Shown here: in pieces, positions 1 through 24,300 of the stretch | Numbering within the stretch: the first letter of the stretch is position 1 | Layout: each line of letters begins with the position of its first letter | DNA from: Lamellibrachia satsuma | Taxonomy: Eukaryota; Annelida; Polychaeta; Sabellida; Siboglinidae | Assembly (NCBI GenBank): GCA_033239005.1 | Contig: BSQZ01000105.1 | Coordinates: 1,131,001-1,195,000, forward strand | Length of the DNA stretch: 64,000 bases | Reading direction: 5' to 3' | Program-made: the position numbers and the translations under genes | The notes under the pieces: generated by a model | Told to the model about the DNA's origin: nothing | What the model saw: only the letters and a program-made list of their open reading frames with translations | The model's database searches: none

Positions 1-688
1 TAAAGAATAACCAGAAAAATAGGAAAATTAAATCCTCTTTAAAAGCATTTGCAAAACAAATGAAAAATATGTTCTTTCCCTTCTGTTACCGGTAGTTGTT
101 TTTAGTGCCTAGATATATTTTACCTGTTAATGAAAATATTGATGTGATAAACACTTAGGTGTACTATATTTTGATTTCATCAAACCACATGTTGTAGTTA
201 AAGTAAATTTGTATACATTGCAGGAATCGATTTGTCATGGTAAATTGATGGGGGTCCACCAGACTCCCACTCTGCTCACATTTTGGCACCTCCATAAACT
301 AAGGCTTAGATTACAGGCTGAACCATGAATTAGTTTCTTATCGTTTTAGTTAGTTAGGACTGAAATATATTACTCAAAGAATGTTAGAGCAGCAGGGTAT
401 TTTTGAACAAACAGAAGTTAGTGTTACCGCTCGGTACAGCCGATGTCAACGATGTCATCTGCTAGTTTAGCACAGGATTTACCGTTGTCTAAAGTGATTC
501 CACTTGTATTTGGGTGAATACATTATTATTATTATACATTATTATACAATATTATTATATTATCATTATTATTGTACAAGAACACATTCGACAATAACAG
601 TCCCTTTGAAACTCAACCAGATGCATTAGAAGAGTTTGCTGATACAAGCATGGTTATTATCAGCATCAAGTACATCATCAGCCCCTAC
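1..688 (-). other. Gephyrin intron 6 (partial)
   Basis: AT-rich sequence with a short ATT-rich run near 520-570. I see no further gephyrin exon on the minus strand and no recognisable mobile element. Confidence 0.5.
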
Positions 689-13972
<13,284 letters not shown>

Positions 13973-14361
13973 GTTTGTTGACTACTGGTAACACTCTCGA
14001 AGAAGGATAACCGCTGAACGCCGAATATGTTATGTAATGTGTCACTTAGATAATGTTATAAAATAGTACTTTTAAAATAAAAATATTGTACAAAATACGA
14101 ACGGAAATTTTCCACAACATATAAAGAATATATTTTAGTCACATGACGCTAAACATGGTGGCACGGACACGGCGGTGCAGACGATTTGCTAAATTTAGCT
14201 GCCAGCGAAATCATATTCGTGAGTAAACACGTTTTAGGACATGGCATGGCAAATGTATGCCAACATAATCACGACTATTTATCAAAGCTGATTCGGTGCA
14301 AAGAACCAATCTTAAGCAACTGTTAACTTCTTCATTTCACAAATCTGATGCCAGTGTCACG

Positions 14362-14601
14362 TTGTGATGGGGGCGTATCTAAGACTAGGGGCGTCTCAAG
14401 TCTCAAGTAGTTATACTCCAAACAGCCCAATCTTGAGCTAACGCAGGAGTTTGGACCAACGGCTTTTAGTGTCTCTTCCGAAAGACACGGGCAAAGTGGG
14501 GTGAACGAAATTGCCCAAGCTTCGAAACGGCGGAGGTGGAAACGAACCCCCGTCCTCTCGATCGATAGGCGGGTGCTCTAACCATTAGACCACCGCTCCC
14601 C
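14362..14601 (-). mobile_element. tRNA-derived SINE
   Basis: Read on the minus strand from 14601, GGAGCGGTGGTCTAATGG...TTAGAGCACC resembles a tRNA box A and GGGGTTCGTTTCC a box B, followed by a non-tRNA body (GTGTCTTTCGGAAGAGACAC, CCGTTGGTCC). The anticodon stem is distorted, so it is a SINE head rather than a working tRNA. It resembles molluscan tRNA-derived SINEs in layout; the family name cannot be assigned. Confidence 0.7.
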
Positions 14602-14946
14602 ACGTATCATCATATGCCATATGGGTCACTCCATTTTTTACTGTTGCACATGTGATGTGATATTTTCGATATATCTGAAGGAAGACAATATTTTATGAAC
14701 TTGATTGCAAGCTAATCAAGACGTGTATAAATTGTTATAAAAAACAAGTATCATTCATGTATGTCATATATGGTATTAAATAAGTAAATTAAGTTCAATT
14801 CCATAGATACTAATTACTAGTGTGCTTTGCCATATGATGAACTTTCAAGGCAGTTTTACCAAAAATATGTCTGGCATCGTCATAAATAATTTCAGCAGCA
14901 AATTAATGTTGTTCAACACAAGTATATGAAATATACAAAATGTATG

Positions 14947-14992
<46 letters not shown>
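14947..14992. repeat. (TA)n microsatellite
   Basis: Over 20 TA dinucleotides in the 5' flank of the channel gene. Confidence 0.95.
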
Positions 14993-14993
<1 letters not shown>

Positions 14994-15275
14994 GAAAGCC
15001 ATTTATATATGCATAAAGAAGTTTTCGAACAATTTATTACTATCAAGTCAATAAAGTAACACACTATTTTTTTTTTCTTGATTGGTAAGGTACATGCATT
15101 TATATGGGTTTCAAACTGTCAATTATAAAACACAATGTTTTAAGTTTTCCTAACTCAGTGTCATTATACTGTATAGCAGCTGAGTTGTTTTTATGTTTTA
15201 TTGTTACATTCACTGTTTTTATGTTACTGCCAGCACACAACTGATGAGCCCGTCTCAAAGTGTCACAACGAGAAG

Positions 15276-15311
15276 ATGTCTTCAGATGGAAACACGGGTA
15301 CCCATGACCAG
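15276..15311 (+). CDS. TPCN3: TPC exon 1 (start)
   Basis: MSSDGNTGTHDQ, phase 0 into exon 2. The transcribed exon probably begins at 15234 after a CAG acceptor. An upstream ATG at 15244 is in another frame. Confidence 0.65.
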
Positions 15312-18300
15312 GTTTCTATCAAGTTATTTACCAAAAAATATAATCCGTAAAAAGATTTTTGGTACATGATGGAGCAAGTGCAAAACATCTTTCTTTAAGT
15401 TGTTTATTACAGTTATATTACTTCAGTGGTATACCACTGGTTTTGACAGTAACTGCAAACAAAATAACTGTATGTAAAGCAAGTTTCTACTATCACAAAA
15501 AATACTTGTAAAATAATCTAACATGTAATATGTTGTGATAGGGGTAGACCGGAAAGAATGAATGTACTCTCTCCTTTGTCTGGTATATAAATCTGTTTAG
15601 AATGAACCATATATGGAAACCATATTTCACTCAATTACCAGGTATGGGTAAACCTTTATACACAAATTCTTGTAAACACTGCACAAGTCATTCTCATGGA
15701 GACATGACTTGTCAGTATGCTAAGTAGCCAAATAGATATGACATAAATTGACATTGTATAAATCATGTACTTTTAGAATGTATTGTTGGCGGCAACACTA
15801 ATCAAAGATGCAGCAGCAAGCAGAAACATGACTTTCAGAACAGATGAACGGTCGATCAGGTATGGTGGAATATAGCAAGCTTATATCAAAGTAATCATTT
15901 TACTCCAAAATTGTGTTGACTGATTATCAACATGCCGTTGCCATGGTTTTGACATATATAGGCATCTTATAAAGAAACCAGGTCTGATTAAATGTATTGA
16001 AATGTTAGTTATGAACCCATATAATAATATAATTCAACACCTTTTTGAAGAATAATGGGTTTATTTGTATTTGGTTTGCAAGCTTGCTCAATACAACATT
16101 ATAAAGCAAGTCTTGCATAAACAAAATTGTCGTTCAATACATGTGTAGTATTAATTGTCAATAAAAATGTGTCCTTTGCAGATTATACAACTTGTACAAT
16201 CACATAGCTTTCAAACTTGCTCTCTACGTCGGTGTCTGGTGTCTTCTCTTCCTGGCTGTCTTTGAAAGACCAGCAGTGCCGGGGGCTGCTTTACCCTACT
16301 GGGTAGGTCACCTTCACATTAAGATGAATTTATACTTCAACATTAGGTATGGATCAGTTACATAGACCATATTTATATTCAACTTACTATCATGATATGC
16401 AAAAATGTAATCATTACGTAACTAGTTTGTAATGAATCATGTATTAAAATGAATAATATGTACCTCAACATTGGCTAAAGATCAGTTACATAGACTAAAC
16501 TTATATTCAGCTTAGCATTGTGATGTACAAAAACATGTTAGAATTAAATTAAACATACTATTGTGTTAAATATAACAGCGATGAGAGCGTAGCTTATATA
16601 ATACAGTAGTTTTAAAATAATATGTTGTATGCGTGCACTGTGTATGGCTTAACGTGAATCCAAAGGCATTTTGGGGGTCTTTGCACCTATAAGAATACTT
16701 GAAAACTAACCATTTGCAATTATAATCAAGAATATCACGCAACAATAAATGCACATAAATAATCTAGCCAATTGAAGCCTATCATTAATTTTTGTTTACA
16801 AATCTTTTTTTAGTGTGTTTGTAATTTAATATCATGATGAGTTTCTATTTCTCAACAGGCTACGATGATCATTGAGTTCATCATTCTCGTATTTTTCCTG
16901 TGCCGGTTTCTTCACAACGTGCTGTTTGCTGAACAGGCCAGTTTCTGGAAGGACCCCAAAAATATAGTTGTCATTGTCACCATAATTGTAAGTACTGTCA
17001 TTCTGTTCACTTGCTTGCACTGTTGGTTTTCTAATCTATCAAAATGTCCTATGGTGATTATTTGTAAAGTGCCTAATCTAGGTTTTTCATTTGTACGACT
17101 GGATGACAAAATTATTGAATTACATTATACAGTGTTAGTTATTTAATGCATTTATTGTTGAGATTCCACAGTGTTTGTGTTATAAATGATGTTACTAAAA
17201 TAACTGATATGAAAGCCTACGCAGTTTTATCTAAACATTTACTATGTCTCAACTGGATATGTCTGATCAGGTTGTTGTGAATATAATGGCTATTAGGGCT
17301 TAAGGTTAGCTCTTTGTAATTAATTTGCATCCAACATATTAAGTATGACCCATGTTATGATCAATAACAATGTAATGCTCGATTTTGTAGGGCTAATTTC
17401 TGACAAATTCAGTTACATACTTACATTGCTACACAATTTTTATAAATTCCTTCCTGAGGCTGGGCTCAAATGTTTAAAATGTGTCTTACTTCTCCACACA
17501 TTTAATGGTACTACAGTACTCACATTTTTATGGTTTTTTGAAAGATATTATTTCACAGACTAAGGAAAGTACTGTCATAATGAAAAAATACTGTTCAAAT
17601 GTTCTTTTTAACAAGCCAATTTATATATGCAGCTGATTATAATACACGTGGTTAGTTACATCCTCTCCACTCACTCACAGCTATGTGCAGCTGATCACAA
17701 TAGACATGGTGGGTTACGTCCTCTCCACTCACTCAGAGCTATGTGCAGCTGATCACAATGCACATGGTGGGTTACGTCCTCTCCACTCACTTACAGCTAT
17801 GTGCAGCTGATCACAATAGACATGGTGGGTTACGTCCTCTCCACTCACTCACAGCTATGTGCAGCTGATCACAATACACATGGTGGGTTACGTCCTATCC
17901 ACTCACTCACAGCTGTTTTGTATATATGCAGCTGATCGCAGTAAACATAGTAGGTTACATCATCTCCACTCACAGCTATGTTGTATATGTGCAGCTGATC
18001 GCTGTAGACATAGTACTCTCGAGTTGAATACGCAAGCCCATTCAGGGAAAACCACCACCAGCCGGTTACAACCGGTTTGAGGCGTTGTGCATGGTGGCCA
18101 TTTACGGTTGGTTTATGCGGTGATAATGGCGTTTTTAACTAATGCTATACCATGTCGAGCTCCTGAGAACTAAGGATTCTATTCATCTAATCATGGAAAT
18201 CTAATGGTATGATGCTTCGGGATCAAAATCTAGGGTCCTCAGAAACACGGGATCCTGCTAAATTCATGACTGTCGTTCGAAAGGATGAAAACTTCCATCA

Positions 18301-21300
18301 GGGGGACCCACATGCAGCTCCAGTTGGGAGCAAGTGATTTTAACGCGAGCGGTAAAACACTCCGTGGATGATTGATTAGCGCTAGCAATTGGGAGTGAGA
18401 GCGATTGCTCTCCTAAAAATTATACCCTGCATAATTTGCCACGATTATCAGAGAATACAGGCTGGCACAAATGTTTAAATTTAATAATAGTATAGTGTCA
18501 AATAAAGTGCATATAGGGTGGCATTTTTCTTTAAATAAATATGTGTATAGGGACGCTTATTCGGCACTCAAGAATAGGTTACATCATCTCCACTCACAGC
18601 TATATTGTATATGTGCAGCTGATCACAATAGACATGGTGGGTTAAATCATCTCCATTCACTCACAGCTATGGTCTATATGTGCAGCTGATCGCAATAGAC
18701 ATGGTGGGTTAAATCATCTCCATTCAGTCACAGCTATGGCTTATATGTGCAGCTGATCGCAATAGACATGGTGGGTTAAATCATCTCCATTCAGTCACAG
18801 CTATGGCCTATATGTGCAGCTGATCGCAATAGACATGGTGGGTTACATCATCTCCACTCACAGTTATATTCAGGGTTGTTTGATTTAAATCATTGATTTA
18901 AATCATGATTTAAATCGCTCCAAAAAAAATTGATTTATGATTTTTTTTACTTCCGGTTATTTTAATTGCTGATTTATATGAATTTAACAAAAATAATTGT
19001 TTACAAAGATCAACAAAGTTTTGTGTTTTTTACTACAAAAGCACAAAGTGCGCACACTTGTGTAGCTGTAGTGACACCAGATAGCCTGATAGTCAAATAT
19101 TTTATGACATTGTGTATACCAGATTTAAAAAAAATCAAATAAATAAAAAAAATCAAATAAATAAAAAAAATCAAATTTAAATCAAACAAATCCGATTGTT
19201 TTATTTTTTTTTAAATCATGATTTTTTCAACCCTGGCTATTTTGTATATGTGCAGCTGATCGCAATATACATGGTGGGTTACATCATCTCCAATCACAGC
19301 TATATTGTGTATGTGCAGCTGATTGCAGTAGACATGTTGGGTTACATCGTCTGGGTGAATGTGGCCTCACCAGAAGTGGCAGCCAAAGCAATCAGATGGT
19401 CAAGACCTCTTAGGCCACTCTTTCTGGTCAACTTTCCTGAAGGCAGACAGGTAAGAGTGACCAACACATGGCTTGTTCAGTATATGTCAAATCTGTAGTC
19501 TTATCTGATGGTTTCTCGTGTAGTAGGAGTGTAGACCGAGTGGACTGAGCCCATAATAAAAACATTCTTTCTTCAGATGCATGTTCCAGACAGTCAACTT
19601 CCAGCTCCAGTAAAAACAAAATCAGATTGTGATAGACATTTTAGCTTCAGGAAATGTTTATGATATATTGTTCATGCTGATTGTTAGGTGACAGACCTAT
19701 GGATAGGGCAGATTTAACCCTCTAAACACATAGTCTACACAAAAATGCTTGCAGTTGGTAACTCTACCATAGCATTATAGATGTCAGCCACTTCGGGATG
19801 TACAGGTTTTTGAAATACAAATTATACAATGAATACTTTCGCAGACGTATGGAATACAATGCTCAATGTGTTTTAATTTCACACTGATGGTGGTTCATGT
19901 AAAAATTATCTCGCAATACATATCAGCATGTATGCTCAATATGTTTTATTAATTATATAATTACATCATAATGATAATGATTTGTGTTGCAGTTACGCAA
20001 GGCATTCCGTAACATCTTGAGAACTCTGCCGGACGTTGGCCACATTCTCGCGTTGTTTCTCGCCAGCATTGCTATATTTGCCTTGCTGGCTCTCAAACTC
20101 ATACAGAACAGGTTGGTCTTCTGCATGGGCTCTTTATAACTAGCCTCGGAAAAAATGGCAACCATGGCAACATTTCAGCCCCAGCTGCCCCATACATGGG
20201 AAACTGACAAAGTTATGAGGGAACAGACAGACAAACAGTCACAAACTACTTTATTATTACTTCTGACAAGGCCCCTCTTAAACTCCTGGCGTCTACAGTG
20301 TTGTCAACCCATAGTGCAACGTACAGTTCATATTGAAAAATAAATTTGTTACTTGTCAGAATACTTGTTGTGCTCAATGGAGCTTTCATCAGCATTAGAA
20401 TACACTGTTGTCCATTGTCATGTGACCTGGTTGTTGTCACATGACAGCAGTTGAAGACCAAACAACAGCATATTCTGATGCTGGTGAAGCTCTGTTGAGC
20501 ACAAGAAGTATTCTGACAGGTAACATACTTATTTTTTAACATAAGACATTCTTTGTAGCTAAGCTCATATAGACTTCCACAACATCACACCACCGTCCTG
20601 TTCTTTGTGATCTGTTAAAGTAACCAATGTAGTCATCATATCTTTTGATGTAGATGGCTCGTTTCTGTTTTGACAGGAGTCTGGAGTACCCTGATGGTCG
20701 GCTGTACTTCAATAACTACTTTGAATGTGTCTGGGATTTGTATGTTCTGGTGACCACAGCAAACAGCCCAGATGTCATGTAAGCAACACCAAACAGTACA
20801 ATTTAGTTATTTTTATTTATTAACATTTTTAATTAAGTAATATTTATTATATGCATCTGAGATTACCTGCTTGTTTGCCACTTTACAAATTACTGGTTGT
20901 TTTTTGTAAATAACTCTGATAAAATTGTATATGGAACTGTATCTCAAATTTGTATGTTAGTAACATGTCTGCTTGGAATAAGTCTACGTTCCTAATTCCA
21001 GATATTTACTGATGTAGCATCTAACTTTAATGTCAGGACATACGTAACTGATCCTCTCTTTGTGTCGTTGTAGGATGCCTGCGTATAATAAGAACAACTG
21101 GTTCGCAATGTTTTTCTTCGTCTACGTTGTTGTGAACGTCTACATCTTCATGAACATTGTATTGGCATCTGTCTACAACAATTATAAGCGCCATCTGAAG
21201 GTACATCTAAGAACAGGATAACATTGATTTAATAAGATTTAATAAGATTGCTATCGAAAGCTAAAACTCCAGATGACAAATGGATAAAGAAGCCATTGGC

Positions 21301-24300
21301 TTATCAAGAGTCCAACAATGTTTCATATGTGTGTAACTTGCCTCTCTAAGATGTTTGTCAGTTTTATTTTAAAACATTCACACCGCTGCTTTTATTTCAT
21401 TTAAGTAACTTGTGGATGGTCAGTGCAAGATTCTGTAGCTTTGAACTTGTCCTAAATGACAAAATGTTGTAATTCATGATTGGTCTTTTAGTGCATATTT
21501 TAACTTCCTGAATGTGTGGATTGGTGGATTGGTGGATTGATGGATTGGTGGATTGGTGCATTGGTGGATTGATGGATTGGTGGATTGATGGATTGGTGGA
21601 TTGATGGATTGGTGGATTGGTGGATTGATGGATTGGTGGATTGATGGATTGGTGGATTGGTGGATTGATGGATTGGTGGATTGATGGATTGGTGGATTGA
21701 TGGATTGGTGGATTGGTGGATTGATGGATTGGTGGATTGATGGATTGGTGCATTGGTGGATTGATGGATTGGTGGATTGATGGATTGGTGGATTGATGGA
21801 TTGGTGGATTGATGGATTGGTGAATTGATGGATTGGTGGATTGATGGATTGGTGGATTGGTGGATTGATGGATTGGTGGATTGGTGGATTGATGGATTGG
21901 TGGATTGATGGATTGGTGGATTGATGGATTGGTGGATTGATGGATTGGTGGATTGGTGGATTGGTGGATTGATGGATTGGTGGATTGGTGGATTGGTGGA
22001 TTGGTGGATTGATGGATTGGTGGATTGATGGATTGGTTGATTGGTGGATTGGTGGATTGAGGTAGAGGACATTGTTTACTTGTTATTTCTATTTGTGTTT
22101 CATGTCGATTTACATTAATGTTTTTTGTTAACTATTCTCCTGTGAATGTCTATTTTGAGTGTCTGATGTCATCAGCTACGCTCAGTATTAAATGTTTTGT
22201 ATGTCCTGTGTCAAATGGTATTTGTGTTCTGTGTCAAATGTCTTTTATGTTCTATGTCAAACAACACTGATGATCTGTGTCAAATGTTTTCTATGTTCTG
22301 TGACATGTCAATTTACACTTTTACTTACTGTGTTGTAGCACCTATAGGTGTATATGTTTTAAGAATGGACTTTGTCCAGATATATGAAGCAGCATAAATG
22401 TATTCTCAAGTTGGCAAGAAAGGTTGCACAGATGAATCTGCTACCGTTGATATGCTGTTTTCACAAAAATCTGAAGAAACTTTTGCGCAAAAGATTCATA
22501 TTCTAAATGTCTAACAGTTATTTCATCGGTGCAGTGCAACCAAATTGCTAGAAAGATTGTTTTTTTGTGTGAAAAAACGTACATTTAATCAGACAATGAA
22601 TATACGCAACAAAAAAGAGATGCTAACTGCAGAAAAGGTTATGCATGTGTTATCAAACCAAAGACCGTTTTATATGATCTGATGGTCACATACCTAGCCG
22701 AACAAAACTGTAATGACAGCAGTGATTGGATAATCAGCCGTAGCAGATTCACCAGCGTAACCTTTCTTGCCAATGTGAATATGCTTGTTATTACTGTATA
22801 TTATTATAATGTCCACTTACCTGTATGTTGACCAGAATGAGGTCATTAAGACAGTGTACCTGAAGCGTCGGCTGCTGGAACGAGTGTTTGACATGATGAA
22901 GGTGTGGCAGAATAACACCTATGTGGTGACGAAGAAGACGTGGCACACCCTCATGAGGACGGCCGCCCCTCACTGGGGCCCCACTCGCAGAGACGTCCTC
23001 TTCTATGTGCTCGACGACACTGCCGATAATGCAATCAGTATGTAGTGAAGCTTATGGCGAACTTTAATAATAATATTACTACAGGTGTAGGGTGAATAGA
23101 AGGAGGATGACCAACCTGCGGAAAGAGATTGGGGTGCAGTGCAACTTAACAGGAAGAAAGCCTGTACAGTGTAATTTCATGGACCTCGCCATACTGTTAG
23201 ATAACCCTACATCAGAAGTCCTTGTAGTCTGGCAATATACGCTTTCCAAATGAAAATCTCTTTTTAAACACCTAGTCCTGTAATTGCCAATAGGATATGG
23301 TTATGTTGTTTGTATCTAAACTCAACATATGCAACATATTTTGGCTTTTGTTTACCAAACTTATCCAGTTCTGACTTAGTCACTCGCCTGACTGAGAGTT
23401 TGTGTAGCTTCCGACGGCTCTTCGATTTCAGTTGAAGGCACTTAATATGTCTCGCCAGAAGTCGATTTCTTAGACCTGCCAGGCACTTATTAGTCGACCA
23501 ATAAACATGTCCGCCTGTAGGAAAACGAATATTTGACCAGAATCTCCCACTTTTAAGACAAATTCTCAGAAAACCACTAGCGTGATATTCTTGATTGTAG
23601 TTGCAAATGGTTCGTTTTTGCTAACTCTTTTAGGTGCATTGCCCCCAAAACCATGAGTTTTGTTTTGCTTTAGGGGAACCCTGCATTAGAAACCTATTGT
23701 TACATTATTTCAATAATGTAAGTGCCAGATATACAGTTTTACAACCTTGTAGCAATAAGTGATTGCACTGCTCTATAAATACAGCTGTGTTGAGCTGGGC
23801 CTCACGGACATACATACTGGGATAGCAGATACAGCACTTTTGCACTGAGTATGTCTTGAGCTCTACAAGAACCCAGATTTGGCAGAAATGTCAGTTACAA
23901 CCTTGTTGAACTGATGGGACACCTTTATTGTTGCCGCCGACCAGGAAAGAAAGACTTCCTCAAGGTGGCTGACCTGCTCAATGTGGAGTTGGCGGAGGTG
24001 AAGGAGGAGCCGACCGTGCTGGAGAAGTTCTGTCCCGGGTGCTACCTCTCTGCTCCCAGCGAGATCATCAAGTCCATTGTGAGACACAGGTGAGCTAAAG
24101 GAAGGAAGTGCTCCTCTTTGTGTAGCATGTAGCCTCTGGTAGCAGTAGTACTTCTATCATGCCTTAATCCTTGGAAACACAACCTTAGAGGTGCATCATA
24201 AGGAAAGGATCGGGCAATCTCGATATCAATATATGATGTTAAGGTTGATGTTCACATATGCATCATGTATGTACAATCGCCAGTCTGATGAATCTCTTCA

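Larger units (their letters stand above)
13973..15275. promoter_or_regulatory. Shared upstream region of gephyrin (minus) and the two-pore channel (plus)
   Basis: 1.3 kb separates the two divergent start codons, so both promoters must lie here unless an upstream noncoding exon lies inside gephyrin intron 1. GTCACATGAC at 14138-14147 differs by one base from the CLEAR element GTCACGTGAC bound by TFEB-family factors at lysosomal genes. A GTGAGT donor at 14219 and an acceptor before 15234 could define a noncoding first exon (ending 14218) for the channel. The SINE at 14362-14601 and a (TA)n tract at 14947-14992 sit in the middle. Promoter function is inferred, not shown. Confidence 0.45.
17632..19318 (+). 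repeat. 58-67-bp minisatellite made of a TPC 3' splice site plus exon 5 start
   Basis: Twelve copies of ATGTGCAG|CTGATCRCAATAGACATG then GTGGGTTAC...CACAGCTAT lie upstream of the true exon 5 acceptor (ATGTGCAG|CTGATTGCAGTAGACATG then TTGGGTTAC). The first 33 bases of the decoy differ from real exon 5 at only four positions. Copies start near 17632, 17687, 17746, 17806, 17866, 17928, 17992, 18616, 18681, 18749, 18816 and 19252. Three copies change GGTTAC to GGTTAA, an in-frame stop if spliced in. The array is interrupted by two MITEs. Confidence 0.9.

Noticed and set aside
14520..14601. A functional tRNA gene
   Set aside because: Box A and B are present, but the acceptor and anticodon stems do not pair well and a SINE body follows.
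21397..22072. Ser/Asn/Pro-rich HQSTNPPI repeat protein
   Set aside because: 8-bp satellite read in minus frames inside a TPC intron.
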